Of a stretch of DNA of 64,000 bases, positions 23,749-34,893 are shown one piece after another. How positions within the stretch are numbered: position 1 is the stretch's first letter; every line of letters begins with the position of its first letter. The position numbers and the translations under genes are program-made. Under the pieces are notes generated by a model. The model had not been told where the DNA came from. It searched no databases and saw only the letters and a program-made list of their open reading frames with translations. The stretch covers positions 62,001 through 126,000 of the forward strand of contig CAZIFB010000003.1 in NCBI GenBank assembly GCA_964538915.1, given 5' to 3'. This DNA comes from JAEUHQ01 sp964538915. Lineage in GTDB: Bacteria > Planctomycetota > UBA1135 > UBA2386.

Positions 23749-25098
23749 ATGGGCACTTCGCGAATCCTTCTGGCGGCGCTCGTCGCGACGAGCGCGCTCT
23801 ACTTCTCGTGCCGTTCCGGGCCGACGGCCCCCGAACCGGCGCCGACCCCGACCGCACGACCCGTCGATGCCACCGCACCGAAGACCGGTCCGGCGGCCGC
23901 GCCGACCCCCGCGCCGCAGCCGCCGCTGCCGGCACTGCCGGCACACGTCGAGAAGGCGCTCGACTGGCTCGCCGGGGCGCAGCAACCGAACGGCGGCTGG
24001 GGCGCCGGCAGCCACGCGCGACAGGACATCCGCGACGCGCACGCCGTACCGACCGACCCCGCAACGACGGCCGTCGCCGCGATGGCGCTGGTGCGCGCCG
24101 GCAACGCACTGGACCGCGGTGACTACGCCGCGGTGCTGCAGAAGGCGACGGACCACCTGCTCGGCGTGGTCGAGGGCGCAAAGGACGAAGGGCCGCAGAT
24201 CACCGACCTCACCGGCACGCAGCCGCAGGCGAAGATGGGGCAGAACGTCGACACCGCGCTCACGGCGCAGTTCTTCGCGCGGCTCCTGCACGAGACGAAA
24301 CTCGCCGCCGACGTCCGGACGCGCGTGCAGCGCGCCCTCGACAAGTGCCTGCGCAAGATCGAAGGGTCGCAGACGGACAACGGCAGCTGGGCCGCCGGCG
24401 GCTGGGCGCCGGTTCTCCAGTCGGCGCAGATGTGCTCGGCCCTCGAACTCGGCCAGCTCGCCGGCCGCTCGATCGACAGCAAGAAGCTGGAACTCGCCCG
24501 CGCCTACCAGCGCGGCCAGGTGACGGCGACACCGCCCGCGAGCGATGCAGCACCCGGCGCCAGCGGCGGCTTCGCCGTGAAGGCCGACACGGCGGCCGGC
24601 GTGACGCTGTACGCGTCGGCGTCGAACATGCGCAACGTCGCGGCGCAGGCGAAGGCCGCAGCAGACCTCGTCGAGGACGCGGTCGACAGCGGCACGCTCG
24701 GCAAGGGCGCGAAAGTCGATCGCGACACGCTGCAGAAGCTGGGCGTCGACGCCCAGAAGGCCGCGGTGTTCGCGGAGTCGTTCGCGATGAACAGCGCCGC
24801 GAAGGAGCGCGCCTTCGACGAGAGCGTGCTCGACGGCTTCGGCAACAACGGCGGCGAGGAGTTCCTCAGCTACCAGATGAAGGCCGAGTCCCTGGTGATC
24901 GACGCTGGCGAGGAGTCCGCGAAGTGGCGGGCCAAGATCAGCGAGCGCCTCGCCAAGGTGCAGAACCAGGACGGCAGCTGGACCGGACACCACTGCATCA
25001 CGAGCCCGACGTTCTGCACTGCAACGGCGATCGCCTGCCTCACGGCCGATCGCGACGTCGAATGGCTGAAGAAGAGCGTGACGCTGGCCGCGAAGTGA
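23749..25098 (+). CDS. Lipoprotein with prenyltransferase/squalene-oxidase-type repeats
   Basis: A 449-residue lipoprotein: signal LVATSALYFSC (lipid Cys21), then a Pro/Ala-rich linker to about residue 62. The rest is alpha/alpha-toroid-like, with QW-type motifs QQPNGGWG, SQTDNGSWAAGGW and QNQDGSWTG, typical of the prenyltransferase and squalene cyclase repeat. The DCTAE/DxDD cyclase motif is not seen, so terpene cyclisation is unlikely; exported members of this fold are uncharacterised. A middle insert (about 285-370, rich in Ala/Lys helices with FGNNGGEEFLSYQ) interrupts the repeats. The start has a canonical AAGGAG. The TGA overlaps the GTG of the next gene, which encodes a second repeat lipoprotein. 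Confidence 0.78.
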   Translation: MGTSRILLAALVATSALYFSCRSGPTAPEPAPTPTARPVDATAPKTGPAAAPTPAPQPPLPALPAHVEKALDWLAGAQQPNGGWGAGSHARQDIRDAHAVPTDPATTAVAAMALVRAGNALDRGDYAAVLQKATDHLLGVVEGAKDEGPQITDLTGTQPQAKMGQNVDTALTAQFFARLLHETKLAADVRTRVQRALDKCLRKIEGSQTDNGSWAAGGWAPVLQSAQMCSALELGQLAGRSIDSKKLELARAYQRGQVTATPPASDAAPGASGGFAVKADTAAGVTLYASASNMRNVAAQAKAAADLVEDAVDSGTLGKGAKVDRDTLQKLGVDAQKAAVFAESFAMNSAAKERAFDESVLDGFGNNGGEEFLSYQMKAESLVIDAGEESAKWRAKISERLAKVQNQDGSWTGHHCITSPTFCTATAIACLTADRDVEWLKKSVTLAAK

Positions 25099-26132
25099 AG
25101 GCACTGCGCACAGCGTTCCTGCTCGGCGTGGCTCTCGCTGCGTGCGCCCGCGGCGAGAGCGCGGACCGCGCCGTCGACTGGCTGCGCGCGCAGCAGCGCC
25201 CGAACGGCAGCTTCGGCAGCGCGCATTACGCGGTGCTCCGTTCGGGACAGGCGATGACCCCGTTCGTGCTGCACGCACTGCTCGCGAACGGTGCCCCGCG
25301 CGAAGACGGCACGATCGTGCGGGGACTCGAGTTCGTTCGCCGGTCCATCGGTGCCGACGGCGCGATCGGCTACGCCGATCCCGACCTGCTCGAGTATCCG
25401 GTCTACGCGTCGTCGCTCGCGATCCTCGTGTTCGTTCGCTGCGGCGATCCGGCCGATCGCCCACGGATCGCGACGATGGCGGACTGGCTCGTGCGCCAGC
25501 AGTGCGGCGAGGCACGCGGCTTCGCGTCGAGCGACGCCGGGTTCGGCGCGTTCGGTTTCGGCGCGCGCGGCCTGCTGCCCGGCGCTCCGGGCCACGTCGA
25601 CCTGACGCACACGCGCTTCGCCCTGCAGGCGCTCGCCGCGGCCGATCGGCTGGACGATGCCGTGCGCTACCGAGCGTCGGTGCTTCTGGGGAACCTCCAG
25701 CGCGACGACGGCGGCTTCGCGTTCTCGCCCGTCGTCGACGCCGCGAACAAGGCCGGCCGCGACGCCGACGGGCACTTTCGCGCCTACGCCACGGCCACCG
25801 CGGACGGCGTGCTGGCGTTGCGCGCGCTCGGTGTCCCGACGACCGACGCTCGCCTCACGGCGGCGCTCGGCTGGCTCGCCCGGAACGCGCGCGCCGACCG
25901 CATCGGCGGCATCGACGAGAACCCGAGCGAGCCGTGGCACGACGCCCTCCGCTACTACCACGCGATGGTGCTGGCCGAAGCCTGGCCGCCGCTCCGCTCC
26001 GGAGTCGCGACGATGCTCCACACGCGGCAACGCGGTGACGGCAGCTTTCGCAGCGACCTCGTCAGCGCGATGAAGGAGGACGATCCGCTGCTCGCGACAG
26101 CCCTCGCGCTGCACGCGCTCGCCGCGCACTGA
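25095..26132 (+). CDS. Second squalene-cyclase-repeat lipoprotein
   Basis: A 345-residue lipoprotein from GTG 25095 with signal FLLGVALAAC. It consists almost wholly of alpha-toroid repeats with QW-like motifs QQRPNGSFG, LQRDDGGFAF and RQRGDGSF, where Phe replaces Trp. There is no cyclase DxDD motif. The GTGA overlap with the preceding gene shows coupling; the two proteins are different in length and probably not simple duplicates, so they may form a pair. The third gene of the run, 53 nt on, is a small lipoprotein. The function is unknown; substrate binding in the toroid cavity is a reasonable guess. Confidence 0.75.
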   Translation: MKALRTAFLLGVALAACARGESADRAVDWLRAQQRPNGSFGSAHYAVLRSGQAMTPFVLHALLANGAPREDGTIVRGLEFVRRSIGADGAIGYADPDLLEYPVYASSLAILVFVRCGDPADRPRIATMADWLVRQQCGEARGFASSDAGFGAFGFGARGLLPGAPGHVDLTHTRFALQALAAADRLDDAVRYRASVLLGNLQRDDGGFAFSPVVDAANKAGRDADGHFRAYATATADGVLALRALGVPTTDARLTAALGWLARNARADRIGGIDENPSEPWHDALRYYHAMVLAEAWPPLRSGVATMLHTRQRGDGSFRSDLVSAMKEDDPLLATALALHALAAH

Positions 26133-26185
26133 CGGCCCACGCCATCGGCTTGCAATCGACCGCGCGGCTTCCGATCGTCCCCACG

Positions 26186-26626
26186 ATGCAGCCTCGCGCC
26201 CGTCGCCTTCCGTCGCGTTCCGCCGCCGCCGCGTTCCTGTTCGCCGCCGCCGCGTGCGGCGAACGAGTGCAGTCCGATCCGGCGAACCGCGAAGTGTCGT
26301 GGACGTACGGACCGATGTCCGAGGTCGCTTCGGCCGAGCACTCGCAGGGCGTCGGCGGCAAGAACGGCCCCGGCATCACCAAGGGCTGGAAGTGCCGCCT
26401 CGAGAACGGCAAGCGCCTCGTCGTCCGCCCGTACGAGCTCGCCTCGAGCCACCCGCTGTTCGGCAAGGTGGTGCTGGCCGTCGGCCTGTTCGACAAGAAC
26501 GGGAAGGACATCGAGACGCTGACGTCGGGCGTCATCACCGCGACGAACGCGACGTTCACGTTCGACCTCTCCGAGGCCTCGGCGGCGCGGCTGTGGGACC
26601 TCGTGTTCTGGTACCGCAAGGCCTGA
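26186..26626 (+). CDS. Small lipoprotein of unknown function
   Basis: A 146-residue lipoprotein with signal AAAAFLFAAAAC. The mature part is beta-rich (WKCRLENGKRLVVRPYELAS, VVLAVGLFDKNGKDIETL, TFTFDLSEASAARLWDLVFWY) and without catalytic motifs. It follows the two toroid lipoproteins on the same strand after 53 nt and may be part of the same transcription unit. It ends 31 nt from the convergent ppdK gene. I do not recognise the family. Confidence 0.6.
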   Translation: MQPRARRLPSRSAAAAFLFAAAACGERVQSDPANREVSWTYGPMSEVASAEHSQGVGGKNGPGITKGWKCRLENGKRLVVRPYELASSHPLFGKVVLAVGLFDKNGKDIETLTSGVITATNATFTFDLSEASAARLWDLVFWYRKA

Positions 26627-26657
26627 GCGGCGCGGGCGACACCGGCGACCGCGGCGA

Positions 26658-29429
<2,772 letters not shown>

Positions 29430-29541
29430 GCGACGAGACCTCTTCACGTCCGCCATCGAACCCTGCGGAGGGCGAAGACGCGGATGGGCCCTGGTGCGAG
29501 TTCGAGGCGGGCCACGAACGGGGGGCCGGGCAGGCGGCGAG

Positions 29542-29547
29542 TAGACT
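29542..29547 (+). promoter_or_regulatory. Probable -10 hexamer (TAGACT) for the zincin gene
   Basis: TAGACT lies 12 nt before ATG 29560. The same hexamer stands before the gene at 44789. It is in the 130-nt divergent gap with ppdK. Confidence 0.4.
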
Positions 29548-29559
29548 CCCGCGCCGCCC

Positions 29560-32500
29560 ATGCCCCGCGTCCCGACGTCGCTCGCGTTCCTCCTGTTCGC
29601 CGTCGGCCCGCTGCTGGCCCAGGCCCCCGTCGCCGCCAAGGTGGAGGTCGACTCCTCGCGCCTCGCCGCCTCGGGCACCGCGACGCTCCGCGTCTCCCTT
29701 CGGACGGAGTCGCCGCTCGACCGCGCCTACGCGATCCGCGTCGAGCTGCGGCGCGGCGGGCGCCAGATCCTGCGCCGCGACCACGCGCCGCCCGTGCCGA
29801 CGCCGCGCTGGGCGAAGGGCACCGCGGTCGAGTACGAACTGCCCCTCGTCTTCCGTGTGCCGCCGAAGAACGTCGTCGCCGGCGACAACCTCGAGGTGTG
29901 GCTCGGCCTGCTCGACGAAGGCGCCGAGGACGAGGACCACCGTGTGGTCGGCATCGCCGATCCGAAGCCGCGATCCGACCACATGGCGAAGGTCGCGACC
30001 TTCGTGTTCGAGGTACCGAGCGACGCCCCGGACGCCGCGGCGGTCGAAGCGACGATCGAAGCAGCCCTCGCACTCGCACCGAAGGACGCCGCCGCCGCGT
30101 GGGATCGTCTCGAGTTCCTGTTCCGGCGCCTCGACGACTATCCGCTGAAGGCGAAGCTGCAGAAGGCGCTGCTCACCGTCGGCCGCACGCAGCCGCCGGC
30201 GATGACGTTCGAAGAGTCCGGCATCGTCGCGTGGCGGATCCGCGAAGAGCGGGCGCGTTACCTGCGCCAGATCGCCGGCCGCCTGTCCGACCGCGGCAAG
30301 CTGTTCGGCGCGCTGCTGCTCCTCGACGAGGTCGGGGGGTCGCTGCAGGAGGACGCCGACCGCGCGGTACTCGGTGCGCTCGATGAAGCGAAGCGCACGA
30401 CGCGCGACCGCGACGGGATCGCGGCGAAGGTGTTCGCGCTGTCGAAGGAGCAGGAGGCGGAACTCGCCGACCTCACCGCAAAGGTCCCGGCGAACGCCGA
30501 GCGCATCGAGCAAGGCACGCGTCTGGCGAAGGACAGGAACCGCCGCGCGGTCGGTCGCGCGCTGGTGCAGACCGTCGAGGGCTTTCCGAACCTGAAGGAA
30601 CGGGCGATCACGACGCGCCAGGCGATCGAGAAGGAATGGCTCGCCGACGTGCCGGCGGAGGATCGCGCCGAGGCGGACGCAGCGATGAACCACCCGTGCT
30701 GGGCGCGCACGGCGACGCGCGCGAGCCACCGCTTCTTGCTCATCGGGCCGAAGCAGCTGATCGACGACATTCCCGCCGACAGCCTGCTGCGCTTCGACCT
30801 CGCGTACCTCTACCTCACGGATCTGTTCGGCCGCGTGCCGAATCCCGAGGGCGACCGCGTCACGGTCTACTGGAAGGAACTGTTCGAGTTCGGCGGCGGT
30901 ATCGGCGGCGGCAAGATCGTGGACATCGGCAACGCCGATCCGAACGCGAAGGACACCCGCGCCGACTCGGGCCTGCTCTTCCACGAACTCACGCACTGCG
31001 TCGACGACACGTCGCCCGTCTACGGCGGCATGCGCGAAGGGCTCGCGGACTTCGGAGCCATCTTCGCGCAGATGGAACTCGGCCAGGCCGGCGTCGCACG
31101 CGCGGGCATCGGCCTCGCGGCGCGGGCGTTCCTTCAGGACTACGTCGAACGCGACCTCGAGTACTGGCGCATCCCGAACTACGGCCCGAGTGCTGGCTTC
31201 TTCCTCCACTTCACGACGACGTACGCAAAGAGCGGCGAAGGCTTCCGCTGGCAGCTGTGGCGGAAGTTCTTCCGCGACTATCGCGAGAGCCCGGTCGACG
31301 ACGCACGCACGCCGACGCTGGCGCGTGCGTTCGCGTTCCACCTGACGGAGGCCTTCGGCGAAGCGGCGTTCGCGGACCTGATCCGGTTCCGCTGGCCGCT
31401 CGTGCCCGGAGACCTCGAGTCCGTGCGGCGCGAGCAGATCGCCGCGACCAAGAAGTCGATGGGCCCGACCTTCGACGACATGCCCGGATCGCCCGTGCCG
31501 CGCGACCGGCTCGCGAAGCAGCTCGCGGTCGAAGAAGCCGGCGTGGAGGAGTTCGCCAAGGAACTCGCGGTCGTGCGCGACTGGTGGGTCATCGGTCCGT
31601 TCCGCCGCGACGGCGTCGATCCCGACCAGTTCCGCTTCCCGCCCGAACTCGAGATCGACCTGAAGGCACGCTACGAGAGCCTCAACAACAACCCGACGTG
31701 GCACCGCCCCGGCAACAAGCCGGTGACGGTCGAGCCTTCGGGCTGGCTCGAGTTCTGGTTCGCGTACATGGACGACACGGCGACGTACGCGCTGACGCAC
31801 GTCACCGTCGATCGCGACCTGACGGCGTGGTTCCACCTGCGCGCTGACGACGACGTCACGCTGTTCGTGGACGACGAACTGATCGGCAAGCACGGCTACG
31901 GCACCGGCAAGCTCGGGCCGTGGCGACCGGACTGGCGCGTCAAGCTGCCCGACGCCGCACGTTTCTCCGTCGCGCTGAAGAAGGGGCGCCACAAGGTGCT
32001 GGTCAAGGTGCGCAACGGCGGCGGGCCGTCCGGATGCACGCTCGCGATCGCGCAGCAGAACGGCCTGCCGATGCCCGGCCTCACGACGGACGCGGAGCCG
32101 CCGGCGAAGAAGCTCGCGGCGATCGACTTCCCCGACGGCAAGAAGTGGCCACAGCGCTTCCGCCTCGCCTTCGACCAGGGCGGCGCGCACCGGAAGCTCG
32201 AGAGTACCGTGGGCAAGTGGCGCGTTCGCAACGGCGCGCTCGAGGGTTTCGACGACGGCAAAGGCGTGGAGTGGCGCAAGTACACGGTGCGCCCCGGATT
32301 CCCGAAGGACTCACCGTCGAACCTCACGTGGCTGCCCGAGAAGGCGACGGAGCACCTCGATGTGTTCGCGCTCACGATCGAGCTGGCCGCCGGCAACGAG
32401 ATGCCGAAGGCGTGCGTCATCGTGCAGGGCGACGGCGCGCGCGACGCGCTGTCGGGCTGGACGCTGATCCTCGAGCCGTGGGGCGACAAGCTGAACGCGC

Positions 32501-32751
32501 ACCTCGAGCGCTACGACCTGCGCGTCTACACCGCCGAGCCGGTGGCGTGGGACTTCGACCCGAAGAAGCCCGTGAAGCTGGAGATGACGTACTTCGGCAA
32601 ACGCCTCTCCGTCCGCCTCGGCGAACGTTCGCTGTTCGATCAGGCGCCGCTGCTGCCGATCCCGGGCAAGACGCGCATCGGCATCTCGACGTGGAACGAC
32701 CGCCTGCGCATCGGCGAGATCGAACTGCGCGGCCCCGTCCGCACGAAGTGA
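29560..32751 (+). CDS. Large secreted zinc metalloprotease-like protein with PA14/DUF1080-like C-terminal modules
   Basis: A 1063-residue exported protein with signal peptide FLLFAVGPLLAQ. A beta-rich N-terminal domain (about 24-145) is followed by a helical region. The zincin motif is FHELTHCVDD (His475, Glu476, His479) and Glu493 in REGLADF is the likely third zinc ligand, a gluzincin-like spacing. From about residue 660 comes WWVIGPF and a PA14/carbohydrate-type jelly roll (WFHLRADDDVTLFVDDELIG). The last 230 residues resemble a concanavalin/DUF1080-like sandwich (KLESTVGKWRVRNGALEG ... GKTRIGISTWNDRLRIGEIEL). The mix suggests a protease aimed at glycosylated surfaces. The peptidase family cannot be assigned precisely. 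Confidence 0.75.
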   Translation: MPRVPTSLAFLLFAVGPLLAQAPVAAKVEVDSSRLAASGTATLRVSLRTESPLDRAYAIRVELRRGGRQILRRDHAPPVPTPRWAKGTAVEYELPLVFRVPPKNVVAGDNLEVWLGLLDEGAEDEDHRVVGIADPKPRSDHMAKVATFVFEVPSDAPDAAAVEATIEAALALAPKDAAAAWDRLEFLFRRLDDYPLKAKLQKALLTVGRTQPPAMTFEESGIVAWRIREERARYLRQIAGRLSDRGKLFGALLLLDEVGGSLQEDADRAVLGALDEAKRTTRDRDGIAAKVFALSKEQEAELADLTAKVPANAERIEQGTRLAKDRNRRAVGRALVQTVEGFPNLKERAITTRQAIEKEWLADVPAEDRAEADAAMNHPCWARTATRASHRFLLIGPKQLIDDIPADSLLRFDLAYLYLTDLFGRVPNPEGDRVTVYWKELFEFGGGIGGGKIVDIGNADPNAKDTRADSGLLFHELTHCVDDTSPVYGGMREGLADFGAIFAQMELGQAGVARAGIGLAARAFLQDYVERDLEYWRIPNYGPSAGFFLHFTTTYAKSGEGFRWQLWRKFFRDYRESPVDDARTPTLARAFAFHLTEAFGEAAFADLIRFRWPLVPGDLESVRREQIAATKKSMGPTFDDMPGSPVPRDRLAKQLAVEEAGVEEFAKELAVVRDWWVIGPFRRDGVDPDQFRFPPELEIDLKARYESLNNNPTWHRPGNKPVTVEPSGWLEFWFAYMDDTATYALTHVTVDRDLTAWFHLRADDDVTLFVDDELIGKHGYGTGKLGPWRPDWRVKLPDAARFSVALKKGRHKVLVKVRNGGGPSGCTLAIAQQNGLPMPGLTTDAEPPAKKLAAIDFPDGKKWPQRFRLAFDQGGAHRKLESTVGKWRVRNGALEGFDDGKGVEWRKYTVRPGFPKDSPSNLTWLPEKATEHLDVFALTIELAAGNEMPKACVIVQGDGARDALSGWTLILEPWGDKLNAHLERYDLRVYTAEPVAWDFDPKKPVKLEMTYFGKRLSVRLGERSLFDQAPLLPIPGKTRIGISTWNDRLRIGEIELRGPVRTK

Positions 32752-32758
32752 ACGGCGC

Positions 32759-33490
32759 TCACCAGGACGGCTTCTTCTGCAGCTCTTCGTCGTCGAGGAA
32801 GCCCTTCTCCTCGGCAGGCTCGCCACGCTTCCGCACCGGCCGCGGTTTCGCCAGCTTCTTGGGCGGCTTCGGCGGCTTCTTGGAATCCGACGACGACCGC
32901 CGGCGGTAGAGGCGGACCGCCAGCGCAGTGAACGCGAGGCCCGCGAAGAGCGCGCCTAGGCAGCGCACGAGCGGCACCGGACGGCGGTCGAGTTCGATCA
33001 CTCGCACCGCGGCGCGATCAACCGACGGTACGACGATCGACACGAGATTCTGTTCGATCTCGGACAGCTCGTCGAAGCCGAACACGACGCCTTCGGCAGC
33101 AGCCGACCTGCGCACCTTGGGCGTCGACGACGCACCCTTCCGCAGCGCGAACACGTGGCAGTCCGTGAACCCCGGCAGGTCGAGCTTGCTCTTCGGTTTC
33201 TTCTCCAGCGCTTCGACGATCGGGTGATCGACGGCGACGAGCGGGTAGAGCGTCTTGCGATCCGCGACCTTCCGCGTGTTCACCGAGGTCCCGAGCGTCT
33301 CAAGCGCCACGTGCTCCCCGAGCCGCACGTACGGCTGCGTCAGCGGCTTGCCGCTCTCGAGATCCGCCATCGTGACCGCGATCGGCTCGCTGCTCGTGCG
33401 CAGCGCGAGGTTGGTCTCGATCGCGCCGTAGACCGTGAGGCCGAGGCCGGCCATGCCGGTGAAGTACCACCAACGGAAGATGACGAACAT
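32759..33490 (-). CDS. Two-helix membrane protein with large extracytoplasmic loop, unknown
   Basis: A 243-residue protein. The first hydrophobic segment is at the N-terminus (WWYFTGMAGLGLTVYGAIE), the second at about 177-196 (CLGALFAGLAFTALAVRLY). The loop of about 150 residues between should lie outside the cytoplasm. A Lys/Pro-rich cytoplasmic tail (KKPPKPPKKLAKPRP) follows. The layout is reminiscent of E3-like membrane proteins, but no family signature is clear. It converges with the zincin gene with a 7-nt gap. ATG 33490 directly precedes the first helix. The -10 candidate TACCCT at 33561-33556 is 65 nt away. Confidence 0.6.
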   Translation of the reverse strand: MFVIFRWWYFTGMAGLGLTVYGAIETNLALRTSSEPIAVTMADLESGKPLTQPYVRLGEHVALETLGTSVNTRKVADRKTLYPLVAVDHPIVEALEKKPKSKLDLPGFTDCHVFALRKGASSTPKVRRSAAAEGVVFGFDELSEIEQNLVSIVVPSVDRAAVRVIELDRRPVPLVRCLGALFAGLAFTALAVRLYRRRSSSDSKKPPKPPKKLAKPRPVRKRGEPAEEKGFLDDEELQKKPSW

Positions 33491-33633
33491 CGGGAAGCGG
33501 TGTGGCGTGCGACGTGCCGGATCGCGACGTGCTCTCCGGCGTCGGGCGCAGCGAGAGGGTAGCGCACGAGATCTGTCTTCGCTCGGCCTCGGAAACCGCG
33601 AACGCGACCCGCGGGGAACGCCGATACCGGTGC

Positions 33634-34812
33634 GTGGCCGTTCGAAGTCGATGCTCTCCCTGGTCTGTTGCCGGGGCCGTGCTCGCCGGTGCGTTCGTAG
33701 CCAACGCCGCCGGCTTCGCGGTCGCGACCAGCTCACCGACGGTGCCCGGCTCGCTCGACGCGACTCTCGCGGCTGCAGCCGATCGCCTGCGAACGGAGCG
33801 CCGGGAGCGACCGACGGCCGATGGCACCGCGAACCACGCAGGGGCGGCGGAGCACTACGTCGAAGCCTGTCGCATCACGCAGCGGGCGATGGAGGAACGC
33901 GGGGCGGAGCTGCTCGGATGGCATGACGTGGACCACGTGCTCCGCGTCGCCGAGACGGGGCGGTCGGGCTTCCGCAACCTGCCGCCTCAGGAGCTCGCGG
34001 AGTGGCGCGCGGCGTTCGCGCCGGCTCTGGCGCAACTGCGGCGCGGCGCGCAGTGCCGCGACGGGTTCGTCGCCGCCGGCGACGTGCCGGCGTGGTGGAG
34101 ATCGAACCTGGCGTCCTTCGTGCCTGCGGAGATCGCGATGCGGTGCGCTGAAGGTGATGCCTGCGAAGCGGTCCATCTGTGGCTCGACCTGGCGACGTTC
34201 CGACTCGACCTCGACGAGACACCGAGCATCGGCGAGTGGACCCAGGACCGGGTCGCGAACCTGCCCGCGACGGCCGCCACGCTGCTCGAGCAAGGCCTCG
34301 AACATCTCGAACCGCGCATGCTCGTGCCGCCCGATCTCGTGAACACCGTTGCGCCGAGCACCCAGGGCTTGCGCCATGCCGCGCGAATCGACTGGCACTG
34401 GCGCTGCGTGCTCGAAGCCCGCGACCACGGCTTCGATCCGGCAGCCGTGCATCTGGCAGCCTGGGACGAGGTGTTGCGCCACGTCGACGTGCTCCACCCC
34501 GCCGAGCCGGCACTCGCCGCCCGCACCGCCCAGTGGGACCTCTTCCTCGAGGTCACCGCCGACGCCCGCACACGGAGTTCGATCGTCGCATGGTGGATCG
34601 ACCATGCGCACCGGCGCGAGCAGGGGCGACTCTCCGAACTTGCCGCGCTGCGCAGCCTGCGCCTCGGCCTCGCCACGCGCCTCAGGCTTCCGCTTCCGTG
34701 CCTCGTCGATCCGACGACCGACGCCCGGTTCGTCGTCGACGAAGAGGGCAGCGCGATCGTGGTGCGTCGCGAGCCGGTGATCGCGAGCCGGCGATGGACA
34801 CGCTGTCCGTAG
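33634..34812 (+). CDS. Exported protein of unknown function
   Basis: About 392 residues if started at GTG 33634, which directly precedes a hydrophobic signal or anchor (WSVAGAVLAGAFVANAAGFAVA). An upstream ATG at 33502 is in frame, but the stretch between has no coding character. The remainder is helical and soluble, with many Trp/His (EWRAAFAPALAQLR, IDWHWRCVLEARDHGFD, IVAWWIDHAHRREQG). No domain is recognised. The stop is 81 nt before the argS start, and the argS promoter-like TATCCT lies in the gap. The start is uncertain. Confidence 0.55.
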   Translation: MAVRSRCSPWSVAGAVLAGAFVANAAGFAVATSSPTVPGSLDATLAAAADRLRTERRERPTADGTANHAGAAEHYVEACRITQRAMEERGAELLGWHDVDHVLRVAETGRSGFRNLPPQELAEWRAAFAPALAQLRRGAQCRDGFVAAGDVPAWWRSNLASFVPAEIAMRCAEGDACEAVHLWLDLATFRLDLDETPSIGEWTQDRVANLPATAATLLEQGLEHLEPRMLVPPDLVNTVAPSTQGLRHAARIDWHWRCVLEARDHGFDPAAVHLAAWDEVLRHVDVLHPAEPALAARTAQWDLFLEVTADARTRSSIVAWWIDHAHRREQGRLSELAALRSLRLGLATRLRLPLPCLVDPTTDARFVVDEEGSAIVVRREPVIASRRWTRCP

Positions 34813-34857
34813 GTGGCGGCCGCGAACGTCGCAGCGGCGCGGGCTCGAGGCCTTCGG

Positions 34858-34863
34858 TATCCT
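34858..34863 (+). promoter_or_regulatory. Probable -10 hexamer (TATCCT) for argS
   Basis: TATCCT lies 30 nt before TTG 34894. The 17 nt beginning here match those beginning at 50863, before the atuA-like gene, at 15 positions. This favours the TTG start over the in-frame GTG at 34813. Confidence 0.45.
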
Positions 34864-34893
34864 GCCCGCCCCTCCGCCACGGACCCACGGCCC

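Noticed and set aside
34813..34893. GTG 34813 as start of argS
   Set aside because: It follows the previous stop directly and the added 27 residues do not fit family N-termini. A -10-like TATCCT lies inside this stretch.
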